Below are positions 26,397 through 35,294 of a stretch of DNA of 64,000 nt, piece by piece (the first letter of the stretch is position 1; each line of letters begins with the position of its first letter). This stretch comes from Bacteroidales bacterium. GTDB lineage: Bacteria > Bacteroidota > Bacteroidia > Bacteroidales > Tenuifilaceae. The notes beneath the pieces were generated by a model that ran no database searches, had not been told where the DNA came from, and worked only from the letters and a program-made list of their open reading frames with translations. The DNA lies in NCBI GenBank assembly GCA_013141385.1, contig JABFRB010000002.1:434001-498000 (forward strand). The letters run 5' to 3'. Both the position numbers and the translations under genes were made by a program.

Positions 26397-26470
26397 TCAA
26401 CTTAAATGGTAATAATGAATCCATATTTAGTGTTGTTTGAATAAATTGTTGAAAACACCATTTAAGTTGA
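26397..26470. repeat. 74 bp segment with perfect 14 bp terminal inverted repeats
   Basis: TCAACTTAAATGGT (26397-26410) and its exact complement (26457-26470) border a 46 bp AT-rich core. It lies in the 327 bp divergent gap between dapD and the next plus-strand gene. It could be a very small MITE-like remnant or a regulatory hairpin. The rest of the gap holds nothing else that I can recognise. Confidence 0.5.
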
Positions 26471-26647
26471 ACTACAGTAATTTATGATCAAATAAATTTG
26501 TATTTTAAATGCTCTCGGTTTTCAAAAATTTGGTTGATTGACAGCTTAGTTGTAATTATTATCTGGTTAAAATTGGTTAAATCAGCTGATGGTATTAATA
26601 TCTTTTCTGCATAAACTATTATTTTTGAATCCATAAATAGTTGATAA

Positions 26648-27421
26648 TTGAAAAATCATACACTTCTAGTTTTAGCTTTAATTTTAGTCTCACTAAACTC
26701 CATTGCAGAAAAACGAGATTCTGTAAAGGTTGTCAATTTTCGTGTAATAAATGCTTCATCAGGGGTTTCTGTAGAGTTGGCGCATGTTATTAATAAAACT
26801 CGTAGAGAGGTTGCAATCGCTGATAAACTCGGATATTTCAAAATTCCAATTTTAACTGGCGATACGCTCAGCATTACATCTTTAGGTTATTTTAGCCAAA
26901 TTATATTGGATTGGGGCCAATTCGGTTGTGATTCCACTTTTTATACAATTGAGATGAAACCACGTTCATACCAATTGAAGGAAGTAAAGGTATCGTGGTT
27001 TTCAAACTACGATAAGTTCCTAAAAGGGGTTTCAGAATTACAAATCCCTCTTACAAAAGAGGAGGTGGCATTGGGTAAAATAACCGAGTATTTTGATAGG
27101 GCAATTCGTAAACTAAATCTAATAGATTTGCCTTCTGCGGCTTCTGGGGCAGCATTTGGTAAGGATTGGTTGGCAAAACAAAATGAAAAACTCGACGAAA
27201 AGTTAGAGAAGGAGCGTAAACGTAGGGCCATTGAGAGAAAGTATTCCGCAGGAATAGTATCAGCATTAACAGGTTTAACTGGGAATGAGGTCCACTGGTT
27301 TATGGAGTACTGTGCATTTACAGAAGAATATCTTCTGAAAGCTAGCGATTATGACATAAGAACAGATGTGCTGAATAAGTATAAAATCTATCATCCCGAT
27401 AAGCCTTCGAAGGAAAAATAA
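26648..27421 (+). CDS. Secreted protein with carboxypeptidase-like regulatory domain
   Basis: The 257-residue protein has a signal peptide (residues 1-19) and then a beta-sandwich of the carboxypeptidase D regulatory-like type (about 28-110), with the pattern in which a variable loop is followed by DKLGYFKIPI and TLSITSLGY. Residues 140-257 are charged and helical with no known motif. The start is a TTG at 26648: an in-frame TAA directly precedes it, and the signal peptide begins exactly there (MKNHTLLV). Such proteins in Bacteroidota are periplasmic or outer-membrane associated, function unknown. A terminator follows. Confidence 0.75.
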   Translation: MKNHTLLVLALILVSLNSIAEKRDSVKVVNFRVINASSGVSVELAHVINKTRREVAIADKLGYFKIPILTGDTLSITSLGYFSQIILDWGQFGCDSTFYTIEMKPRSYQLKEVKVSWFSNYDKFLKGVSELQIPLTKEEVALGKITEYFDRAIRKLNLIDLPSAASGAAFGKDWLAKQNEKLDEKLEKERKRRAIERKYSAGIVSALTGLTGNEVHWFMEYCAFTEEYLLKASDYDIRTDVLNKYKIYHPDKPSKEK

Positions 27422-27434
27422 TATTTATCTTTCC

Positions 27435-27465
27435 GGGTATTTACATCCTATGAATACCCTTTTTT
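27435..27465 (+). terminator. Terminator after the regulatory-domain protein
   Basis: GGGTATT (27435-27441) pairs perfectly with AATACCC (27453-27459), followed by six T. It lies between the two plus-strand genes, so the dehydratase must have its own promoter downstream or depend on read-through. Confidence 0.85.
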
Positions 27466-27490
27466 GTTGATTAATAGATTTAGATTCACT

Positions 27491-28456
27491 ATGAGCACTC
27501 AAACCCCTTCAATCGAAAATGTAGTTAAGGCTTACGAAATTGTAAAAAAGTATGCCAATCGTACACCAATTCATCAATCACATAGCGTTAATTCTATTCT
27601 TAATACAAACCTTTTCCTGAAATGCGAAAACTTTCAAAAGGTAGGTGCATTTAAGTTTCGTGGCGCATCAAATGCGGTTTTTAGTTTATCAGATGAGGAG
27701 GCAAAGTTTGGGGTAACAACTCATAGTTCGGGGAATCATGCGGCTGCATTAGCCTTGGCTGCTTCAATGCGTGGAATCCCATCATTTATTGTTATGCCCG
27801 AGAATGCACCATCCATTAAGAAAAAAGCAGTTGAAGGGTATGGCGCAAAAATTACCTTCTGTAAACCAACGCAGAAGGAGAGGGAGGATACCCAAGCTAG
27901 AATTCAAAAAGAGACAGGTGCAGCTTTCATTCATCCTTACAATAATTTTAATGTGATATGTGGGCAGGGAACTGCCTCGCTTGAGCTGCTCGAAGAATTT
28001 CCAAATTTAGATATAGTTATTGCTCCTGTCGGTGGTGGTGGATTATTAAGCGGAACGCTTACATATGTTAAAGGGTTTAACCCAAACATTAAAGTTTATG
28101 GTGCTGAACCTATCAATGCAGATGATGCATTTCGATCACTTCGCGATAAAACCATTTATCCATCTGTAAGCCCAAATACCATAGCCGATGGCCTATTAAC
28201 CTCTCTTTGCGAATTAACCTATGAGATTATTTCTAAAAAATGTGATGGTATTTTAACAGTATCCGAAAGTGGAATCGTTGATGCCATGCGACTTGTTTGG
28301 GAAAGGATGAAGATAATTATTGAACCATCTTCGGCAGTGCCAATTGCAGCAATTATGGAGCATCCACAATATTTTACAGGGAAACGGGTTGGTGTTATTA
28401 TATCTGGTGGAAATGTAGATTTGGATGGTTTGCCCTTTGGAAAAAGTGGCTCTTAA
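27491..28456 (+). CDS. Threonine/serine dehydratase or serine racemase (fold type II PLP enzyme)
   Basis: The 321-residue protein has the PLP lysine in FQKVGAFKFRGASNA (about 45-59), the SSGNHAAALALAA loop (about 77-89) and the tetraglycine phosphate-binding loop VGGGGLL (about 180-186). There is no ACT regulatory domain, so it is the catabolic or racemase-like short form rather than IlvA long form; many details (NHAAALALAA, GAKITFCKPT) resemble serine racemases. I start it at the ATG at 27491, since the earlier TTG codons fall right after the terminator T run. It converges on the EEP gene with a 4 bp overlap. Confidence 0.9.
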   Translation: MSTQTPSIENVVKAYEIVKKYANRTPIHQSHSVNSILNTNLFLKCENFQKVGAFKFRGASNAVFSLSDEEAKFGVTTHSSGNHAAALALAASMRGIPSFIVMPENAPSIKKKAVEGYGAKITFCKPTQKEREDTQARIQKETGAAFIHPYNNFNVICGQGTASLELLEEFPNLDIVIAPVGGGGLLSGTLTYVKGFNPNIKVYGAEPINADDAFRSLRDKTIYPSVSPNTIADGLLTSLCELTYEIISKKCDGILTVSESGIVDAMRLVWERMKIIIEPSSAVPIAAIMEHPQYFTGKRVGVIISGGNVDLDGLPFGKSGS

Positions 28457-29535
28457 TTAGCCACATTGTTTAGTTCAAAAGAACATAGAACCGGGTAGTG
28501 ATCGGAGAAGTCGACCCTTGGGCTAGAGAAATTTATCGCTTTCAAATCTTTGCTATGTAAGATATAGTCGATTCTGTAAGGGAAAAATCGAACATAGGTG
28601 TTTGCAAATCCTTTTCCAACCTCTTTAAAAGCGTCAAGCATATTTTTGGTCATCTCGTGGTAGGTATAGGATATTGGGGAATCGTTAAAATCTCCACATA
28701 TAATTACAAGATACGGACATTTCCTAACATCTTCCATTATCATATAAACCTGATCTGCTCGCTTTTTTAAGGCATCACGGAATTTAAAAGATATCTCTTT
28801 TATTTCAGCAATATTACTCTCGTTTTTATGGTTTTGATTAAGCAGAAAACTAAGATTCCTTTCCTTCAATTTTAGCGATTGCAAATGACAATTATAAACC
28901 CTTATAGTGTCCACACCTACACGAATATCGGTGTATATACAAGCGTTTGAAGTATTTTCGAAAGGGATTTCTCCTTTACCTACAATAGGAAATTTGCTAT
29001 AGGTTGCTATACCATAGTTGGAGTTGCTCGATTTAATCACATACTCAATATGTGAGTTCATTTTAAGCTCTTTACTAATTGTTTCCTCGCTTAATTTTCC
29101 TTCCACCACAAAAAATTCTTGAAAACAGGCTATATCAACATTTTTCTCTTTAACAAACTCGGAGATGTCAGAAAACGATGGGGTTTGGTTTGACCATGAG
29201 TAAAGTCTAAACAGATTGATATTGTATGAAAGGATATTAAAACTTGGGTTTAGATTCTCAATTTTTTTTCCGAATGGTAATTGAATAAAGTTTAATAAAT
29301 GACTAGTACCTAGAAGTATAGTAAAAATTGGAATTAGGAACAATCGTTTCCATCGAATAATCCAGTAAACTAAGAAAAACAGGTTAATTATTAATAGAAA
29401 AGGATATGCCAATCCTAATAATCCTGCTAGCCAGAATTTATCAGGGTTTATGTAAACTGAAAGGTAGGTGAAAAGAAGTCCAGTTGCAAATAGGATACAA
29501 ATTGTTACTAATGTACGATGTAAAAACTTGCGCAT
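28453..29535 (-). CDS. Membrane-anchored endonuclease/exonuclease/phosphatase (EEP) family protein
   Basis: The 360-residue protein has three N-terminal membrane helices (about 8-28, 35-60, 66-88) and a C-terminal EEP catalytic domain (about 100-355) with SYNINLFRLY, the Glu in CFQEFF, CGDFNDSP (about 275-282) and the final SDHYPV (about 343-348), all the usual catalytic positions. Substrate may be nucleic acid or a phospholipid/phosphoester outside the membrane. It starts 3 bp after the rhomboid gene stop and is thus translationally linked with it. Confidence 0.9.
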   Translation of the reverse strand: MRKFLHRTLVTICILFATGLLFTYLSVYINPDKFWLAGLLGLAYPFLLIINLFFLVYWIIRWKRLFLIPIFTILLGTSHLLNFIQLPFGKKIENLNPSFNILSYNINLFRLYSWSNQTPSFSDISEFVKEKNVDIACFQEFFVVEGKLSEETISKELKMNSHIEYVIKSSNSNYGIATYSKFPIVGKGEIPFENTSNACIYTDIRVGVDTIRVYNCHLQSLKLKERNLSFLLNQNHKNESNIAEIKEISFKFRDALKKRADQVYMIMEDVRKCPYLVIICGDFNDSPISYTYHEMTKNMLDAFKEVGKGFANTYVRFFPYRIDYILHSKDLKAINFSSPRVDFSDHYPVLCSFELNNVAN

Positions 29536-29538
29536 TAT

Positions 29539-30426
29539 CTAGTTTATCGAATTATCCTTAAACTTAAAAAGTATCTCTTTCTCCTCTTTGGAAAGACTAT
29601 CATAGCCCGATTTGGCAATTTTATCCAATATTTTATCAAGGCCTACTTGATTTTCTACCTTGCGTCTATTGTATTCATAATCAATATCGGATTTTTGATA
29701 GCTCACTTTTAAATGCGAGCGTTGTTTTTTCTTTAAACTAAATAGATTTATCAACCAGCTGATTGGTTTAATAAGATCTACACCACTTTTACCCGCAACT
29801 ATAAAAAGATATCCAAATAGCGCACCCCCTAAATGGGCAATATGACCCCCAGGATTTGAAACTGGAATGCTAATTATATCGAGCACAATCGAAAATAGGG
29901 CTAAATATTTAAGCTTAACAGGGCCAATAAACATTAGGTTGATGCTCATATTGGGCATCAATGTAGAAATTGCTATAACTACTGCAAGCACCGATGCTGA
30001 TGCCCCTAAAGCAGCGGAAATTGGCAACATTTCTCTAAATACACCCAGAATATTATAAAGTAGAATGTAAAAAGCTGCTCCCGATAAACCACCCATTATA
30101 TAAACCCCTACCAACTTCCTTTGTGACATGTACTCAAGGAAAATCATCCCAAACCAGTAAAACAATAGCATGTTGAATAAGATATGCAGGAACTCCTCGT
30201 GGAAGAACATGTAGGTAAAAATGGTCCAAGGTTTGGTTAAAAGTGCAGGAATATAGGCAGGAACGGCTAGGTATTGTGCTAGACTATCGCCTAAGGGTGA
30301 ACCTCCAAGAAAGAAAATCACCCGAATTAAATTGTAAACAATAAAAACAGCAAGATTTACATAGATAATCTTTGTAAGGTTGCTCCCAAACTTGAATGAA
30401 TCCTTTATTTCCTGTGCGATACTCAT
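29539..30426 (-). CDS. Rhomboid family intramembrane serine protease
   Basis: The 295-residue protein has about six membrane helices in residues 15-220, a conserved HEEFLHILFNMLLFYWFG element (His77 and Asn86 area), the catalytic Ser in GASASV (about 141-146) and catalytic His in GGHIAHLGG (about 195-203). The second position after the Ser is Ala instead of the usual Gly (GASG). Residues 225-295 form a charged cytoplasmic tail with KEEKEILFKF. Rhomboids cut membrane proteins within the bilayer. It is followed by an EEP gene, a recurrent pairing in Bacteroidota as far as I know. Confidence 0.9.
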   Translation of the reverse strand: MSIAQEIKDSFKFGSNLTKIIYVNLAVFIVYNLIRVIFFLGGSPLGDSLAQYLAVPAYIPALLTKPWTIFTYMFFHEEFLHILFNMLLFYWFGMIFLEYMSQRKLVGVYIMGGLSGAAFYILLYNILGVFREMLPISAALGASASVLAVVIAISTLMPNMSINLMFIGPVKLKYLALFSIVLDIISIPVSNPGGHIAHLGGALFGYLFIVAGKSGVDLIKPISWLINLFSLKKKQRSHLKVSYQKSDIDYEYNRRKVENQVGLDKILDKIAKSGYDSLSKEEKEILFKFKDNSIN

Positions 30427-30502
30427 ATTAAAGTTGATGATTTACTGTTATTCATTAACTTCCGATTATGTTGGTTAATTCTTTTTTTAAGGTGCTATCT
30501 TT

Positions 30503-30914
30503 TTAATTGATGACCCTTTTTATTCCATTCTTAAGTGTTGTGACATAAAAATTAAGTAATAAACCAAGTTTATAATTTCCTAATTTCAAATATGTTAACA
30601 CTTGTGCTGTATGAACATCTGTAAAAGCCTCAACAGTTTTAATTTCTATAACAACCTTGTTATTAACTAGTAAATCTATTCTGTAGCCATGATCAAGTTT
30701 CACATCTTTATAAATAATTGGCATTGGTTTTTGGCTTCGCCGAACTCGTAAAGTGCACTCGGTTCTTTCTGAACATCTAATCCTGCCTTGGTTAGCTCGT
30801 AATATAAGCATTCTTGATATGCAGACTCTAATAGCCAGGGCCTAATTGTCTGTGAACTTCAATTGCACATCCGAGTATAATGTTTGAAAGTTCATTTTCA
30901 CTTAATTGTTGCAT
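30503..30914 (-). pseudogene. Broken GxxExxY family gene
   Basis: Reading from the ATG at 30914, the first 27 residues match the start of a GxxExxY protein (CAIEVHRQLGPG), then a missing base causes a stop at 30828-30830. The next frame restores LESAYQECLYYEL. A 32-33 nt insert (30733-30765) breaks the frame again, after which the normal C-terminal half follows (KPMPIIYKDVKLDHGYRIDLLV, split here for length, then ...IEIKTVEAFTDVHTAQVLTYLK). The C-terminal 102 codons remain open from an internal ATG but that product would have a nonsense N terminus. An intact gene would encode about 125 residues with a PD-(D/E)xK-like core. The family role is unknown. Confidence 0.85.
30733..30765 (+). repeat. 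Short insert of a family also found at 49618
   Basis: This 33 nt segment interrupts the GxxExxY gene. It begins GGCTTCGCCGAACTCGTAAA and ends in CTCGGTTC. A close relative, GCCTTCGGCGAACTCATAAA followed by CTCGGTT, lies inside the left end of the element at 49602-50088. The first nine bases form a mini-hairpin (GGC TTC GCC) and the other copy has the compensated form (GCC TTC GGC). Confidence 0.6.
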
Positions 30915-30919
30915 ATTAC

Positions 30920-31006
30920 TTTGTGTGTTTTGTGACTACTTTGTGTTTTTTGTGGAATAGCTATTACACAAAGGTTCACAAAATATGACACAAAGTTACA
31001 CAAAGA
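30920..31006. repeat. Inverted pair of ACACAAAG-type short repeats
   Basis: The left side (30920-30957) repeats CTTTGTGT and TTTTGTG on the plus strand and the right side (30963-31006) repeats ACACAAAG, TTCACAAAA and ACACAAAG. They can fold on each other into a long imperfect hairpin. It is in the gap upstream of the broken GxxExxY gene. Confidence 0.6.
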
Positions 31007-31061
31007 TTTTTTTCAGCACCTCACAAAAAGAATTAACCATTATGTTCAGAATCATTCTTCT

Positions 31062-31889
31062 CTAATAAAATATATCCTTTCGCCTATTCCAGTACTTAAT
31101 AAGAATAAAGCCGAAAAGCATTCCACCGAGATGTGCAAAGTGGGCAACATTATCGAATTTAAAATTACTTACACCCATAAACAGCTCTATTACACCATAA
31201 CCAATAACAAAGTATTTTGCTTTAATTGGAATGGGTATAAACATTAGCATAAGCTCAGTATTTGGGAAAAGCATACCAAATGCCAATAAAACACCGAAAA
31301 CTGCACCCGAAGCGCCAACTACTGGAATATCCATTTTAAGTTGGATAAGAGCCTTGGCCCATTCTCCTGCTTCTTCAATATAAGTTGGATTTCCTGGGCT
31401 ATTAGACCAATGGCTAATAAATTTTTCATATATTTCGTTATAAGCACCGGGAAAATAATGAGTTACAAATGCCGAAAACGTTTCAGGTGATGGCGTATTA
31501 AGCATGGCAGTTGCAGCAGACTCTATGTTTGAAATTTGAATATAATTTACAAATGTATGTAGGGCAACCGCTCCAAAACCTGTAACGAAATAGTAAAGCA
31601 GAAAGCGTTTACTACCCCAAACCTGTTCAAGTACTCGGCCAAACATCCATAGGGCGAACATATTAAAGAATATGTGGGTTATTCCACCATGCATAAACAT
31701 GTGAGTGATAATCTGGAATGGCCTAAAATGTTCAGATCCAAAGTAATATAAGCCTAAAATGCTATTTAAATCAATTCGAAGCACACTATCAACAACAAAA
31801 GTTGCTAAAAGCATAATAACATTGATAATAATCAGGTTTTTGACTATGGGTGGTGTGCTACCAAAATTGGGTCTTTCAAATGCGCTCAT
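31062..31889 (-). CDS. Rhomboid family intramembrane serine protease
   Basis: The 275-residue protein has six or so helices, with HMFMHGGITHIFFNMFALWMFG (split: His66, His70, Asn76 region), the catalytic Ser in GASGAVFGVL (about 197-206) and the His in AHFAHLGGMLFG (about 250-261). A loop of about 60 residues between the third and fourth helices (about 128-190) is longer than in GlpG. It has the canonical GASG motif, unlike the nearby rhomboid at 29.5 kb. The stand-alone gene is 1.2 kb upstream of the other rhomboid; the two may differ in substrate. Confidence 0.92.
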   Translation of the reverse strand: MSAFERPNFGSTPPIVKNLIIINVIMLLATFVVDSVLRIDLNSILGLYYFGSEHFRPFQIITHMFMHGGITHIFFNMFALWMFGRVLEQVWGSKRFLLYYFVTGFGAVALHTFVNYIQISNIESAATAMLNTPSPETFSAFVTHYFPGAYNEIYEKFISHWSNSPGNPTYIEEAGEWAKALIQLKMDIPVVGASGAVFGVLLAFGMLFPNTELMLMFIPIPIKAKYFVIGYGVIELFMGVSNFKFDNVAHFAHLGGMLFGFILIKYWNRRKDIFY

Positions 31890-31979
31890 AAAAGAATTGT
31901 TAGTAGATATTCTAATTATTGATGTTTAAAACAAGTTTATTATTTCTTTTGTTTAAATACTCTATTCTAGTAACTATTC

Positions 31980-32146
31980 ACCACGGAGACACGGAGATCA
32001 CAGAGTTTCCTTTCAATAATTGTTTCACCAGTCACAGAAAAATAGCCTTGAAACAACTCGGCAAATTGTTTAATGGCATGCAACACCAATATATTTTTTT
32101 GAATAATCATCTCTGTGTCTCTCTATGTTCTCTATGTCTCCGTGGT
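31980..32146. repeat. Inverted pair of CACGGAGA-type short repeats
   Basis: The left arm (31980-32005) reads ACCACGGAGACACGGAGA then TCACAGAG. The right arm (32111-32146) is the approximate complement, ending in TCTCCGTGGT. The 105 bp between them has no recognised gene. A single left-type arm recurs before the sigma factor gene at 53492. Confidence 0.65.
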
Positions 32147-32221
32147 TTTATTTTTATTTCGTCTAATGCTGAATAGTTATCTTTTCTATAAAAATTTAGA
32201 CAAAAGTAGGAATAATATGAA

Positions 32222-34054
32222 TTACTTAAATCTTTTTTCCAAATCATCAAGGCTAATAATGGTTAAGATACTCTTTCCTTCGGGTGAATAATTATGATTT
32301 TGACATGCAAAAAGTTTATCAACCAAATCCTGCATCTCAATTCTATTTAGAGATCGTACATACCCTATGGATGCCGCTTTAGCCATCGATACTGCAAGTT
32401 TTTGGTGAGCATCATCCTGCAGTTTACTTTGATTCTCCTTTAGCGATGCAAGAATATCCTCAATATATCTTATCGGATCACCAATCTTAATGCTAGCTGG
32501 CAGGCTATTAATTGCAACAGTATTTTGACCCAAACTACTTAGCTCAATACCAAGAAGTGCAAGATCCTCATGAGCATCCATTAGCAAATTATAATCCCCT
32601 GCATTTAGCTCCAGGGCTTGCGGAAAAAGCTCCTTTTGGGTTATATTTTGCCCGGTTGACAGGCTACCCAGATACTGCTCGTAAAGAATTCGCTCATGAG
32701 CATACTTTTGATCAATCACCATCAACCCCGATTTAACAGAAGTAAGAATATACCTATCCTTAAACTGAAAAAATCGAGGATTAGCGCTCTCTTCATTATC
32801 ATCAAAACCTTTTGATTTAAATGTTTGAGTTACTGGACCTGTAGTATTAAAATCTTCTCCTTGATTATCTTGGTAAAGTTTTTCCCAACCTTTGGTCGAC
32901 TGTTTATGATGTATCGCATTTTGCGATGGTATTCTTGGTACACCCTCATCAAACGGGTTAAAACTTGCGTTAGTCTCTATTTCAGGAGGGCTATAAGGTG
33001 AATTCTTCGGAAAAAATGGAATATCAATAACCTGCTGAGTATCAAAATCGATAGCAGGAACAACAGCAAACTTCCCAAGCGATTCCTTAACCGCAGCATG
33101 AACAATCTGCCAAAGAGTTCTTTCATCCTCAAACTTAATCTCCGTTTTTGTTGGATGAATATTAACATCAATCGTAGTAGGATCAACATCAAGGAAAATA
33201 AAGTAAGGAGGAATAGAATCGTTTGGTATAAGCCGATCGTACGAATTCATTACCGCTCTATGAAAATAGGGACTTTTAAAATACCTATTATTCACAAAAA
33301 AGAACTGCTCCCCTGCGCTCTTTCTGGCACTCTCAGGCCTTCCAATAAACCCTGATATATTAGCAACGGTAGTATTTGTTGAACAATCAAGTAATTGCTG
33401 ATTAATTGTTCGCCCAAATAATCCTACAATTCGCTGCTTTATACCTGATGAAGAAAGGTTGTAAATATCTGCCCCATTGTTATTTAGCGACATTGCAATT
33501 TCGGGGTTTGCTAAAGCAACCCTTTGAAACTCTGCTATAATATGTTTAAGTTCTAAAGATGAACTTTTTAGGAATTTCCTACGAGCAGGAACATTAAAGA
33601 AAAGATTTTTAACGCTGAAATTACTTCCAGTTGGGCAAGCAATAGGCTTCTGTTCTTCAAGTTCAGAGCCACTTATACGAATACATGTGCCAACCTCATC
33701 CTCCAACCTACGTGTACGAAGTTCAACCTCCGCTATTGCGGCAATTGAGGCTAACGCCTCGCCTCTAAAACCCATAGTTCTGATTGAAAACAGATCCGCT
33801 GCCTCTCTAATTTTGGATGTTGCATGACGTTCAAAGCTTAGTCGTGCATCGGTTTCGGACATACCGCACCCATTATCAATCACTTGAATAAGGGCTTTCC
33901 CACCATCCTTAACGATAACTTGAATTTGATTACATCCAGCATCAACGGCGTTTTCCATTAACTCTTTAATAGCCGATGCAGGACGTTGAACAACCTCACC
34001 AGCTGCTATTTGATTTGCTACTGAATCGGGCAGTAATTGGATTATATCTGACAT
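32222..34054 (-). CDS. mutL: DNA mismatch repair protein MutL
   Basis: The 610-residue protein has the GHKL ATPase domain with ELMENAVDAG (about 31-40), DNGCGM (about 62-67) and the TMGFRGEAL loop (about 92-100), then the transducer region to about 330 and the C-terminal dimer domain (about 425-610). The C-terminal endonuclease motif DQHA(x)2E(x)4E appears as DQKYAHERILYE and the downstream zinc-site motifs are altered (CQNHNYSPEG), so nicking activity is doubtful. It couples MutS recognition to repair. The gene appears monocistronic. Confidence 0.97.
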   Translation of the reverse strand: MSDIIQLLPDSVANQIAAGEVVQRPASAIKELMENAVDAGCNQIQVIVKDGGKALIQVIDNGCGMSETDARLSFERHATSKIREAADLFSIRTMGFRGEALASIAAIAEVELRTRRLEDEVGTCIRISGSELEEQKPIACPTGSNFSVKNLFFNVPARRKFLKSSSLELKHIIAEFQRVALANPEIAMSLNNNGADIYNLSSSGIKQRIVGLFGRTINQQLLDCSTNTTVANISGFIGRPESARKSAGEQFFFVNNRYFKSPYFHRAVMNSYDRLIPNDSIPPYFIFLDVDPTTIDVNIHPTKTEIKFEDERTLWQIVHAAVKESLGKFAVVPAIDFDTQQVIDIPFFPKNSPYSPPEIETNASFNPFDEGVPRIPSQNAIHHKQSTKGWEKLYQDNQGEDFNTTGPVTQTFKSKGFDDNEESANPRFFQFKDRYILTSVKSGLMVIDQKYAHERILYEQYLGSLSTGQNITQKELFPQALELNAGDYNLLMDAHEDLALLGIELSSLGQNTVAINSLPASIKIGDPIRYIEDILASLKENQSKLQDDAHQKLAVSMAKAASIGYVRSLNRIEMQDLVDKLFACQNHNYSPEGKSILTIISLDDLEKRFK

Positions 34055-34114
34055 TCAAAGTTTTTTAATGAGAAGATATTGTATAAAATTTTCTTTCAAA
34101 AAACAAATTTGTTG

Positions 34115-34270
34115 AATTTTACTTTTACAGATTCGAAAATCACACGAAAAATCAACCTAATTTACCCCTATCCCTAAAGGGTGTAGGTTGATTTTTCTGT
34201 TTTCTCCCTTTAGGGCAAGGGGTAAAGAGCAGAAAAATCGTGCATAAACCTAATCTGTCAAAGTAAAATT
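34115..34270. repeat. 156 bp palindromic element with nested inverted repeats
   Basis: Outer arms at 34115-34133 and 34252-34270 pair over 19 bases with one mismatch. Inside, a 12 bp perfect stem (34147-34158 with 34185-34196) and a 21 bp arm pair (34161-34181 with 34206-34226, two mismatches) overlap as alternative folds. It lies in the 593 bp gap between mutL and the next plus-strand gene. It may be a MITE-like remnant. Confidence 0.6.
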
Positions 34271-34589
34271 AGGTACAAAATTAGGCAATTATGTTGAGCC
34301 AAACCAATTGCTTTTATCAATGTTGGCTAAATAGTGATAAACTTTAAAACTTTGATACAATAAATAAGGATATATAAATGTTTAATACTCAAATTACTGG
34401 TTTTAATCAATATTTTTAAGATTATTATAGAAATAGATTTTGAATCATATGTTTTATTTTTTAAAACTGGCTTATCTTTGAACTTGGGTATGGATACTAA
34501 TTAACTATGCTAATTGTAAAAAATAACATTAAACCAACCATAGCCCTCCTTAAAAAAAGAGAGGAAATCACTGCGCTGCTCTGTTATAG

Positions 34590-34604
34590 CCCCTTCTTAA
34601 GGGG
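34590..34604 (+). repeat. CCCCTTCTTAAGGGG hairpin in the leader of the lipoprotein gene
   Basis: This 6 bp stem with a three-base loop is within a repeat-like stretch (34540-34615) rich in CCCCTT and GGGGTTGGGG, about 44 bp before the lipoprotein start codon. It may be a dispersed repeat or influence leader structure. Confidence 0.4.
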
Positions 34605-34647
34605 TTGGGGTTTATTTGTCATATTAAATTTAAAAAGTTAGAAACCT

Positions 34648-35292
34648 ATGAGCATTAAAAGGGTAGTTTTTTACATATTTGTATTGGGTTCCTCCTTTTT
34701 AACATCCTGCTTTAGTGGAATAGAACCTCTACCAAATAAAATAAAGGATTTATCGATTTCATTATCAGTTCCCGTTGGAACTGGTGAATTTAGCATTAAT
34801 AGTGCTTATTTTGTTGGCTTACCAAATATTAACTTACCCGAAAATGTTCCTGAATGGGCAAAGCACGACACAATCTTTTTTACCGATACTGTTCCTGTGG
34901 ATCTTTCGAAAATTTACGAAAAATCCACAACAATTACTTATTTGGCTTTTAAAATTAATGTTTGGAATGAGTACCCCGCAGGTTGTGCTGTTCAAGTAAA
35001 ATTCACTGATGCTGCTGGTGATATTCTTTACTCTTTTTGGGATAATAAACCATTAATGATTCCTAAGGGAGATATTTTTGCTTCTGGAAAAGTTTTTCGC
35101 CCCAGCTACAAAGGTAGTGTAGTAACGTTTGATCAATCTCAGATTGAAACACTCCGAACGGCTGAAAACCTAATATTCCTCATAAAAATTGGACTTAAGA
35201 ATACACCTCTATGGAGTATTAGTTACTTTGATAATTACAAGTTTACCTGTCAGGTGGGTGCTAGAGTTGATTTTGTATTAAACAATCCATAA
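34648..35292 (+). CDS. Hypothetical lipoprotein
   Basis: The 214-residue protein has a lipoprotein signal (hydrophobic 7-18, lipobox FLTSC with Cys21). The mature part is strand-rich, with alternating hydrophobic residues and no known motif. It is 2 bp upstream of a barrel gene of the DUF5723 type, so the two are surely co-translated and likely form an outer-membrane pair. I do not recognise the family. Confidence 0.75.
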   Translation: MSIKRVVFYIFVLGSSFLTSCFSGIEPLPNKIKDLSISLSVPVGTGEFSINSAYFVGLPNINLPENVPEWAKHDTIFFTDTVPVDLSKIYEKSTTITYLAFKINVWNEYPAGCAVQVKFTDAAGDILYSFWDNKPLMIPKGDIFASGKVFRPSYKGSVVTFDQSQIETLRTAENLIFLIKIGLKNTPLWSISYFDNYKFTCQVGARVDFVLNNP

Positions 35293-35294
35293 TA

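Noticed and set aside
30503-30811. 102-residue open frame as an intact GxxExxY protein
   Set aside because: Its first 36 codons are out of frame with the family; the gene is broken by a one-base loss and an insert.
31919-32176. 85-residue open frame across the CACGGAGA inverted repeat
   Set aside because: It is made by the repeat arms and has no protein-like conservation.
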